Assembly: GCA_020627605.1 (NCBI GenBank)
Contig: JAHDGO010000008.1
Coordinates: 14,688 to 19,768 of the forward strand
DNA length: 5,081 bases
Direction of reading: 5' to 3'
Origin: Yoonia sp.
Lineage (GTDB): Bacteria > Pseudomonadota > Alphaproteobacteria > Rhodobacterales > Rhodobacteraceae
This document shows positions 1 to 4,996 of the stretch, one piece after another (the first letter of the stretch is position 1; every line of letters begins with the position of its first letter). Under the pieces are notes generated by a model. That model was given only the letters and a program-made list of their open reading frames with translations, did no database searches and was not told where the DNA came from. Both the position numbers and the translations under genes were made by a program.

Positions 1-498
1 GCCGAGAAGGCCCAAATGGAAGCCCGCAACCTCGAATCCAAAAAAGAGGCAGAGGCGCTCGCCGCCAAGCTTGATGGTGAAAAGTTCATCATCATCCGCT
101 CTGCTTCCGACGCGGGTTCGCTGTACGGTTCCGTCACTACACGTGACGCCGCCGACGCCGCCACAGAGGCTGGTTTCACGGTCGACAAAAAGCAGGTTGT
201 CCTGCTGGGTCCGATCAAGGAACTGGGTCTGCACGACGTGTCGATCAACCTGCACCCAGAGGTCGAGGCGACAATCACACTGAACGTCGCCCGTTCCCCT
301 GAAGAGGCTGAACTGCAAGAAGCCGGCAAAAACATCGCCGAGCTGGCAGCCGAAGAAGAAGCTGCTGCTGAATTCGAAATTCAGGAGCTGTTCGACGACA
401 TCGGCGCTGCTGCATCCGAAGACGAAGACCTGGCAGAAACCGCCGGTGTCGAAACAGCGGACGATGCACCAGCGACAGACGAGACCGACGAAGACTAA
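1..498 (+). CDS. rplI: 50S ribosomal protein L9, 5'-truncated by window edge
   Basis: L9 binds 23S rRNA near the base of the L1 stalk in the large subunit. The reading frame is open from base 1, so the start lies outside the window; 165 residues are visible and about 45-50 N-terminal residues (the rRNA-binding domain) are missing. What is seen is the end of the long connecting helix (lysine/glutamate/alanine-rich, residues 1-22 of the visible part) and the C-terminal domain with the family's LYGSVT motif at visible residues 41-46, followed by the [11 protein letters not shown] segment at about 78-88. After about residue 97 the protein continues as an Ala/Glu/Asp-rich tail ending in DETDED; E. 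coli L9 lacks this tail. Known L9 genes usually end the rpsF-rpsR-rplI operon, and the strong terminator just downstream fits an operon end. The in-frame ATG at base 16 is internal, not a start. Confidence 0.97.
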   Translation, partial: AEKAQMEARNLESKKEAEALAAKLDGEKFIIIRSASDAGSLYGSVTTRDAADAATEAGFTVDKKQVVLLGPIKELGLHDVSINLHPEVEATITLNVARSPEEAELQEAGKNIAELAAEEEAAAEFEIQELFDDIGAAASEDEDLAETAGVETADDAPATDETDED

Positions 499-524
499 AC
501 CGCGTCTCGTTTTGACAACAGATT

Positions 525-554
525 GGCCGCCCCTGTCGCAGGGGCGGCCTTTTT
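525..554 (+). terminator. Intrinsic terminator of the rplI operon
   Basis: A perfect 11-bp GC-rich stem (525-535 with 539-549) closes a TCG triloop and is followed at once by five T residues (550-554). It begins 26 bp after the rplI stop codon and is the strongest terminator in the window. Confidence 0.93.
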
Positions 555-596
555 CGTTGGTCACTGCGATTATGCGACCATGCGTTAGGCCCGCAA

Positions 597-625
597 TTGA
601 CAGCCCGCCGCAAAGGCCCAACACT
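597..625 (+). promoter_or_regulatory. Candidate sigma-70-type promoter for the flavoprotein gene
   Basis: An exact TTGACA at 597-602 is followed after 17 bp by AACACT (620-625), a weak -10 matching the TATAAT consensus at three of six positions. It lies after the rplI terminator and would give a leader of roughly 35-40 nt before the ATG at 669. The -35 is convincing, the -10 is not, so this is a suggestion only. Confidence 0.35.
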
Positions 626-668
626 TCACCCCGAGCCGTGCCACCCGCCACGCGTGAAAGAGGTGCCA

Positions 669-1304
669 ATGCCCTATACGCCAACAGATGTGCTGACGAG
701 CATGGACGCCGTGCGTGCAGTGATTGATGGCATCCACCCTGCCCAGCGGCTGAAAATCCTCGATCACCTTGATGCCCATTGCATCAACTGGATCGCCCAT
801 GCGCCCTTTGTCATCATCGCGACCATCAATGCGCAGGGGCAGATGGACACCTCGCCAAAGGGCGACCCGCCTGGGTTTGTGCGCGTGCTTGACGAAAACA
901 CGCTCGCCATCCCCGACAGGCCCGGCAATCACCGGTTCGACGGGTTCCAGAACATCTTTGAAACTGGACGCATCAGCCTGCTGTTTCTGGTGCCCAACCG
1001 CAACGAGGTCGTCCGCGTGAACGGCAGCGCACAGGTTGTCCGTGACCTGCCACTGCGGAAATCCATGGCGATCAAGGACAGGGTGCCCGATTTCGCCATT
1101 GTGGTCAGTGTGGAAGAGGCATTTTTTCACTGCGGCAAGGCGACCATCAGGTCAGGCCTGTGGTCGCCCGACAAGGCCGCGTCCACTGCGGCACTGCCGA
1201 CCTATGCCGAGGCCATCCATGAACAGGCCAAGGCCGAGGTAACGTTTGAGGCGCTGGATGCGCGCCTCAAGCACAATGATGCCAACAGGCTCTACGATGA
1301 ATAG
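669..1304 (+). CDS. FMN-binding PPOX-class flavoprotein (DR2398-like family)
   Basis: A 211-residue protein of the pyridoxamine 5'-phosphate oxidase-like split-barrel fold. Such proteins are usually cytosolic FMN-binding homodimers, but the substrate of this subfamily is not known to me. Residues about 42-125 form the flavin-binding barrel. Diagnostic segments are DTSPKGDPPGF (60-70), IPDRPGNHR (81-89), LLFLVPNRNEVVRVNG (104-119) and EEAFFHCGKA (149-158); together they match the family that includes D. radiodurans DR2398 better than true PdxH. The ATG at 669 is chosen because GAAAGAGG lies just upstream at normal spacing. A longer TTG-started frame from 597 would add 24 residues that do not resemble the family and would overlap the candidate promoter. 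The gene stands alone between the rplI terminator and a convergent gene, so it is probably monocistronic. It should not be named pdxH on this evidence. Confidence 0.9.
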   Translation: MPYTPTDVLTSMDAVRAVIDGIHPAQRLKILDHLDAHCINWIAHAPFVIIATINAQGQMDTSPKGDPPGFVRVLDENTLAIPDRPGNHRFDGFQNIFETGRISLLFLVPNRNEVVRVNGSAQVVRDLPLRKSMAIKDRVPDFAIVVSVEEAFFHCGKATIRSGLWSPDKAASTAALPTYAEAIHEQAKAEVTFEALDARLKHNDANRLYDE

Positions 1305-1310
1305 CCGGGC

Positions 1311-1790
1311 CTAACGGTCAAACGTCTCGAGCTGGAACTGGGCATCGCAGTACGCGCCATCATAGGTGCCGATCCAGACATCAACCCGCCCGTCAGCAGG
1401 CCGCGTCAGAACGATCTGCGGGTCATAGTTGCCGTTATCGTCATCATCGTAATACCAGCTGGCAGAGGCGGTATTGATCAACAATGCTGCGTCGCATTCG
1501 CTGACCACGCTCAGCACCAGCTGATAGCGGCTCATCCCAGATAGCTGGAAAGAGAAATCAGGTGCGGCAGGAAAATACCCCGCCCCTGTGTCGGTGCCCG
1601 GCTGCACGTTGCGGCAGTCCCAGACATAATGCTCACCGCCGGCGACCACATCAAACCCGCGTTTTTGATAAAGTTGCTGACCGCTGACCTGATACGCCGC
1701 CTGCGGGCTGAGGTTGAAATCAGGGCACGCCGCCGCCGCGCCGGTGAATGCGACCAGGGACATCATGGCCATGAATAGGTTGCGAAGCAC
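1311..1790 (-). CDS. Small exported protein, function unknown
   Basis: A 159-residue protein. The N-terminus has Arg3, a hydrophobic stretch to about residue 18 and an alanine-rich AAA-Cys junction around 19-22, which reads as a Sec signal peptide; the mature part of about 138 residues is probably periplasmic or secreted. The mature region has four cysteines (22, 59, 99, 148), which could form two disulfides. It also has an acidic run DDDDNGN (115-121) between ALLINTASASWYY and a GRVDVWIGTY segment (134-143). This order (LLI, aromatic, acidic-Asn-Gly turn, VWIGTY) resembles pre-peptidase C-terminal (PPC)-like beta-sandwich domains, but that is a pattern impression, not a confirmed match. The start is GTG at 1790, preceded by AGGAG with a 9-nt spacer and giving a proper positively charged n-region; ATG at residues 7, 9 or 10 is possible but would remove it. 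The stop lies 6 bp from that of the flavoprotein gene, convergently. Confidence 0.8.
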   Translation of the reverse strand: MLRNLFMAMMSLVAFTGAAAACPDFNLSPQAAYQVSGQQLYQKRGFDVVAGGEHYVWDCRNVQPGTDTGAGYFPAAPDFSFQLSGMSRYQLVLSVVSECDAALLINTASASWYYDDDDNGNYDPQIVLTRPADGRVDVWIGTYDGAYCDAQFQLETFDR

Positions 1791-1844
1791 GAAATCTTAC
1801 TCCTCTTTCGTCTGGCCCCCTGACCGCATCTGAAACGAAGAGCA

Positions 1845-1857
1845 CGCAAAATTTGCG
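1845..1857. repeat. 13-bp palindrome in the divergent intergenic region
   Basis: CGCAAA and TTTGCG arms around a central A. It lies 55 bp upstream of the GTG of the exported-protein gene and about 50 bp upstream of the -35 of the Hcp gene. It shares GCAAAA with the palindrome at 1913-1932, so the two could be sites for one regulator, but AT-rich short palindromes also arise by chance. Between 1791 and 1909 I see no other clear signal and no convincing promoter for the minus-strand gene. Confidence 0.3.
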
Positions 1858-1909
1858 GCAATACCCTGTCCATTGTGTGCACGAGGTTCAGCGGGAAAGA
1901 CGGCCGGTT

Positions 1910-1938
1910 TTGGCAAAATCGCGCATTTTTGCTATGCT
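1910..1938 (+). promoter_or_regulatory. Probable sigma-70-type promoter of the hcp gene
   Basis: TTGGCA at 1910-1915 (five of six to consensus) is separated by exactly 17 bp from TATGCT at 1933-1938. The -10 is preceded by TG at 1930-1931, making an extended -10. Transcription would start near 1945 and give a leader of about 50 nt before the ATG at 1998. This is the best promoter in the window by match and position. Confidence 0.65.
1913..1932. repeat. 20-bp imperfect palindrome within the hcp promoter spacer
   Basis: Arms GCAAAA (1913-1918) and TTTTGC (1927-1932) plus a central GCGC give eight of ten complementary pairs. It begins inside the -35 hexamer and fills the spacer up to the -10, the position expected of a repressor operator. 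No regulator gene is adjacent, so the role is inferred from position only. Confidence 0.35.
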
Positions 1939-1997
1939 TCAAACGCCCGCCAGCGTGTGTGGCTTGGGCACCTCTGATTTCAAGAAGGAGTATTTGC

Positions 1998-2477
1998 ATG
2001 GCACTCAACGGATTTCTACGCATTCCCGACATCCCCGGCGAGGCCCGCGCCGCAGATCATGAAGGCGCCATCAACGTCAACGGTCTGAACTGGCAATTCA
2101 GCAGGGACGAAGGCGCCCAAACCGGACGCGGGCGTGCCCAGTCGCGCACCGAAGTCGCCCCGCTTGTCCTGTCAAAATTCACCGACGCATCCTCGCCCTA
2201 CCTGATGCTGGCAAACCTGCAGGGCAAAGCGTTTGACGAGATTTCACTGACTCTGCGCAAGGACTCTGGTGACGCGCATCTCGACTATCTGGTGATCACG
2301 CTGTCGAACTGCGTCATCTCATCTTTTGTAATGGATACGCCGCATGATGATGGGGTGATCGCGGAACAGGTCGCCATCACCTGCGAAAAGATCAACGTGA
2401 TCTACACGGTGCAGGCCGATGATCACTCTGCCGGTGACGCGCATGAGATCTCGTTCAACATCGCCAGAGGTGGCTAA
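1998..2477 (+). CDS. hcp: Orphan Hcp1-family type VI secretion tube-like protein
   Basis: A 159-residue protein that fits the usual Hcp length of about 160. Hcp forms hexameric rings that stack into the inner tube of type VI secretion systems, and is secreted while carrying effectors. The family pattern runs the whole length: FLRIPDIPGEA start (6-16), HEGAINVNGLNWQFSR (21-36), GRGRAQ then VLSKFTDASSPYLMLANLQGK (44-77), ISLTLRK (82-88), LDYLVITLSNCVISSF (95-110), and EQVAITCEKINVIYTVQ (123-139). There is no toxin extension after residue 159. The ATG at 1998 follows AAGGAG with a 7-nt spacer; the frame is open upstream to 1875, but those codons lie across the promoter. No tss, vgrG, clpV or effector gene is in the window, and the gene has its own promoter and terminator, so it is a solitary copy. 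It may serve a T6SS encoded elsewhere, or have another role; the sequence does not say which. Confidence 0.9.
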   Translation: MALNGFLRIPDIPGEARAADHEGAINVNGLNWQFSRDEGAQTGRGRAQSRTEVAPLVLSKFTDASSPYLMLANLQGKAFDEISLTLRKDSGDAHLDYLVITLSNCVISSFVMDTPHDDGVIAEQVAITCEKINVIYTVQADDHSAGDAHEISFNIARGG

Positions 2478-2481
2478 ACGT

Positions 2482-2510
2482 AAAAGGGGCACCCGTTGGG
2501 CGCCCCTTTC
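2482..2510. terminator. Bidirectional terminator shared by hcp and tig
   Basis: AAAGGGGC (2483-2490) pairs with GCCCCTTT (2502-2509). Inside this, CCC (2492-2494) pairs with GGG (2498-2500) after one A/C mismatch, closing a GTT loop. On the plus strand it ends in TTT, and on the minus strand in TTTT. It begins five bases after the hcp stop and ends about 20 bp from the tig stop, so it can end transcripts from both sides. Confidence 0.85.
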
Positions 2511-2530
2511 ATCACTTGGCCTGAAACGAC

Positions 2531-3862
2531 TTATTCTTCTTCCAGCTTCTCGACAGCCTTTTGCAGGTCGTCCTTGCTGACTTCCTTTTCGGTCACCGCA
2601 GCCTGTTCAAAGATGTGATCAACGACCTTGTCTTCAAACATTGGCGCCTGCAGCTGCTGGCGGAATTGCGCGTTCTGCTGCACGAACTCAAAGAACTGAC
2701 GTTCCTGGCCCGGATACTGGCGCGCCTGGTTCATGATTGCTTGGGTCATTTCCTGATCAGTGACCTTCACCTCGGCCTTCTGGCCGATGTCAGCCAGCAG
2801 CAGGCCCAGCTTTACCCGGCGTTCTGCCAGTTTGATGTGCTCTTTGGTTGGTGCGATCTCGGGGTGATCGTGACCTTCGACATCAGGGTTTTCCTCATGC
2901 CAAAGCTGGTGGGCAATCTGGCCAGCCTCGGCATCCACCAGTGACGCTGGCAGGTCAAACTTGACCTTCTTGTCCAGCGCATCCAGCAGCGCACGCTTGG
3001 CAACGGCGCGAGAGGCACCAGTGTATTCTGCTTCCAGACGTTCTGTGATCTGGGCCTTCAGACCGTCAAGATCTTCGGCACCGAATTTCTTGGCCAGTTC
3101 ATCGTCCATCTTTGGCTTCTTGGGGCCCTTCACCTCTTTGATGGTGCAGGTAAAGACGGCTTTCTTGCCAGCCAGATTTTCGGCCTGATAATCCTCTGGG
3201 AAAGTGACTTCGACGTCTTTTTCGTCGCCGGCGTTCACCTTCAGCAGCCCGTCTTCAAAACCGGGAATGAAGGAATTGGAACCCAGCACCAGCGGATAGT
3301 CTTCGGCAGACCCGCCGTCAAACGCCTCACCATCGACTTTGCCGACGAAGTCCAGAACAACCTGATCGCCGTCTTTCGCAGCACCCTTCTTGGCCTCGTA
3401 AGTCACGGCCTGCGGGCTTTCGGCAAGGTTGTCGAGCGCTTCCTTCACGCTGTCCTTGTCGGCCTTCACGACCATCCGCTCCAGCTTGATCTTGGAAAAA
3501 TCGACATCGTCGATCTCTGGCAGCTTCTCGTAAGAAACTTCGACGTTGACGTCGTCGCCCTCTTTCCAGTCTTCGTTGGTCATCTTCATCTCAGGCTGGG
3601 CAGCTGGGCGGTCGCCTGTTTCTTCCAGATGCGATGTCAGCGCGCCGTCGATGGCTTCCTGCATGCTTTCGCCCATCAGACGCTGGCCGAATTGCTTGCG
3701 CAGCAGCGCCATCGGCACCTTGCCCTTGCGGAACCCCTTCATCTCCACGCTGGGCTGGGCTTCTTTCAGCTTTTCTTCTACCTTCGCGTCCAGTTCGGCG
3801 GCTGTCACGGTGATTGCATACCCGCGCTTGAGGCCTTCGTTCAGGGTCTCGGTGACCTGCAT
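2531..3862 (-). CDS. tig: Trigger factor, ribosome-associated chaperone and peptidyl-prolyl isomerase
   Basis: A 443-residue protein, the usual length. Trigger factor docks at the ribosomal exit tunnel and shields nascent chains in the cytosol. Three domains are visible in order. The N-terminal ribosome-binding domain carries the signature GFRKGKVP at 43-50. An FKBP-like prolyl isomerase domain spans about 163-245 ([17 protein letters not shown] and [12 protein letters not shown] are recognisable). A helical C-terminal chaperone domain follows from about 250, with an acidic end LEEE. The start is ATG at 3862, preceded by AAGGA with a 6-nt spacer; the family begins with MQV-type N-termini. The frame is open a further 54 codons upstream, but that stretch is the tRNA-Leu gene read through. 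The gene lies 23 nt after the tRNA with no terminator or room for a separate promoter outside the tRNA, so the two are probably co-transcribed. The downstream hairpin at 2482-2510 ends the transcript. Confidence 0.97.
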   Translation of the reverse strand: MQVTETLNEGLKRGYAITVTAAELDAKVEEKLKEAQPSVEMKGFRKGKVPMALLRKQFGQRLMGESMQEAIDGALTSHLEETGDRPAAQPEMKMTNEDWKEGDDVNVEVSYEKLPEIDDVDFSKIKLERMVVKADKDSVKEALDNLAESPQAVTYEAKKGAAKDGDQVVLDFVGKVDGEAFDGGSAEDYPLVLGSNSFIPGFEDGLLKVNAGDEKDVEVTFPEDYQAENLAGKKAVFTCTIKEVKGPKKPKMDDELAKKFGAEDLDGLKAQITERLEAEYTGASRAVAKRALLDALDKKVKFDLPASLVDAEAGQIAHQLWHEENPDVEGHDHPEIAPTKEHIKLAERRVKLGLLLADIGQKAEVKVTDQEMTQAIMNQARQYPGQERQFFEFVQQNAQFRQQLQAPMFEDKVVDHIFEQAAVTEKEVSKDDLQKAVEKLEEE

Positions 3863-3885
3863 GTGCTGTCCTTCTTTTCCAACTT

Positions 3886-3970
3886 TGGTGCGGGTGGAGG
3901 GACTTGAACCCCCACGCCTTGCGGCGCCAGAACCTAAATCTGGTGCGTCTACCAATTTCGCCACACCCGC
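3886..3970 (-). tRNA. tRNA-Leu, anticodon TAG, CCA encoded
   Basis: An 85-nt class II tRNA read on the minus strand. The acceptor arm is GCGGGTG (3970-3964) pairing with CACCCGC (3896-3890), then discriminator A and a genome-encoded CCA at 3888-3886. The anticodon stem CCAGA/TCTGG closes the loop TTTAGGT, with anticodon TAG at 3936-3934. A long variable arm (CGCC, GCAA loop, GGCG) is typical of leucine tRNAs, and the T loop is TTCAAGT. It would read CUN leucine codons, chiefly CUA and CUG. It directly precedes tig. Confidence 0.97.
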
Positions 3971-3976
3971 ATGATC

Positions 3977-4002
3977 AAAAGGGGCAGGCGATGGCCTGCC
4001 CC
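3977..4002 (-). terminator. Terminator-like hairpin between the NAD(P)HX dehydratase gene and tRNA-Leu
   Basis: A perfect 9-bp stem (3981-3989 with 3994-4002) has a 4-nt loop and, on the minus strand, is followed by TTTT (3980-3977). It has the form of an intrinsic terminator for the dehydratase gene, whose stop is 55 bp upstream. The T run is only 6 bp from the tRNA 5' end, so a tRNA promoter cannot fit between them; promoter and terminator must overlap, or the hairpin must be read through. I find no convincing promoter in 4003-4057. Confidence 0.75.
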
Positions 4003-4057
4003 GGATTTGCGCGGTGTCTAGCAAAGCTGCGCACGGGATGCGAGAGGAAAAATCGCC

Positions 4058-4996
4058 TCAAAGCCCCAAGTTTCGCAGGACCTTCGGCAATTCTTCGGCC
4101 AAGTCCTCTGCGATCAGTCCAGGACCAAAGGACAGGGCACATTCGGTATGCAGCCATGCGCCGGTTTCGGCGGCTTGCATCGGTCCAAAACCGCGTGCCA
4201 AAAGCCCGGTGATAAACCCTGCCAGCACATCGCCAGAGCCTGCGGTGGCCAGCCAAGGGGCGCTGCGTTCATAGACGGACGCATTGATGCTGCAGCGCCC
4301 CGATGGGTCAGCAATCACTGTGTCGGGCCCTTTGAACAGCACGACACACCCTGCCCGCTTCGCCGCCTCTCGCGTTGCGTCCACCTTGGAATAGGCCGGG
4401 CCTATGGTGGCGGGGGCGTTGAACTTTTCGGTGATGTCAGGGAAGAGCCGGGAAAACTCGCCTGCATGGGGCGTCAGCACGCAGTTTTCATGGAGTAGAT
4501 CGCACAATGCCGCATCCTGCGCCAGCAGGGTCAATGCGTCGGCATCCAGTACAACACCACGTCCCGGACCTGATCCGGGGCCCCTGTCGCGACCGTCAGA
4601 ATAAGGTCCCGGATCAAGTCCGTGACGCGAAGTCTGCAGCGCCGCCGCAACTATAGCAGCCTCCCGCTCACCCGTGCCCATCCCCGGCCCGAGACACAAC
4701 GTATTGATGCGGGCGTCCTCCAAAATCGCACTCAACTCCTCGGCATCCGCCACCCGCTGCAGCATCACCGCATTCAACTGCGCCGCATTTTCGATCAGTC
4801 CGGCGGGCGGACAGCCCACTGTCACAGCCCCTGCCCCAATGCGCAGGGCAGCACGGGCCGCAAGACGGGCCGCGCCGCCTTTTCCTACGCCGCCAGAAAG
4901 GATGAGGGCGTGGCCGTAGGAGTATTTGTGGCGACCCTCGTCTTTGCAGAGCTTCAAAATGTCGGGCTGAGCCACCTTGTACGCCAAATCGGTCAA
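4058..4996 (-). CDS. nnrD: ADP-dependent NAD(P)H-hydrate dehydratase domain of Nnr, in a separate frame from the epimerase
   Basis: A protein of 312 residues counted from the TTG at 4996. It belongs to the carbohydrate-kinase fold family that removes water from (S)-NADHX and (S)-NADPHX using ADP, repairing damaged cofactor in the cytosol. Visible family segments are KYSYGHALILSGG (24-36), CLGPGMG (101-107), VVLDADAL (148-155), TPHAGEFSRLFP (175-186), FKGPDTVIADP (221-231) and ATAGSGDVLAG (250-260), with the catalytic aspartate at about 256. Nothing essential is missing, so the domain looks functional. Two oddities: an insert of about 23 Gly/Pro/Arg-rich residues at 124-146, encoded by a palindrome, and the start. 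In fused Nnr proteins this domain follows the epimerase; here the frame is open to the window edge, but upstream of 4996 it encodes no recognisable protein, while the epimerase is in the +1 frame. TTG at 4996 overlaps the epimerase stop as TTGA; the Shine-Dalgarno match is weak (GGTGGA, 9 nt). If the break is a one-base error, this is the C-terminal half of a single nnr gene. Confidence 0.85.
   Translation of the reverse strand: MTDLAYKVAQPDILKLCKDEGRHKYSYGHALILSGGVGKGGAARLAARAALRIGAGAVTVGCPPAGLIENAAQLNAVMLQRVADAEELSAILEDARINTLCLGPGMGTGEREAAIVAAALQTSRHGLDPGPYSDGRDRGPGSGPGRGVVLDADALTLLAQDAALCDLLHENCVLTPHAGEFSRLFPDITEKFNAPATIGPAYSKVDATREAAKRAGCVVLFKGPDTVIADPSGRCSINASVYERSAPWLATAGSGDVLAGFITGLLARGFGPMQAAETGAWLHTECALSFGPGLIAEDLAEELPKVLRNLGL
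4560..4627. repeat. Palindromic repeat-like element inserted in the dehydratase coding sequence
   Basis: Two 23-nt arms (4560-4582 and 4605-4627) are inverted copies with 20 of 23 positions complementary, around a 22-nt centre. Arm cores read CGGACCTGATCCGGGG on the left and CCCGGATCAAGTCCG on the right. Short palindromes built around CCGGATCAAGTCC-type sequence are, to my recollection, common dispersed repeats in alphaproteobacterial genomes. Here the element sits inside nnrD, adds codons in frame (residues 124-146) and introduces no stop. The triplet ACG is present at both ends (4559-4561, 4625-4627), which may be part of the symmetry or a small target duplication. Confidence 0.75.

Noticed and set aside
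597..668. A TTG start giving the flavoprotein 24 extra N-terminal residues.
   Set aside because: The added residues look like non-coding sequence, no ribosome site precedes the TTG, and it overlaps a TTGACA -35; the ATG at 669 has GAAAGAGG at proper spacing.
1723..1790. The exported protein as a lipoprotein because a Cys follows the hydrophobic segment.
   Set aside because: The residues before Cys22 are Ala-Ala-Ala, lacking the Leu-type residue at -3 of a lipobox, so ordinary signal peptidase I cleavage is more likely.
1875..1997. An upstream in-frame start adding 41 residues to Hcp.
   Set aside because: It would place the start before the promoter, and Hcp family proteins begin at the MALNGFLRI-type N-terminus at 1998, which has AAGGAG upstream.
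3886..3970. tRNA-Leu as an integration site for a mobile element.
   Set aside because: Its 3' end abuts tig with no integrase and no repeat of the tRNA end elsewhere in the window.
3863..4024. A 54-codon N-terminal extension of tig in the same open frame.
   Set aside because: The extension is the tRNA-Leu gene and its flank translated; the ATG at 3862 has a good Shine-Dalgarno and gives the normal trigger-factor N-terminus.
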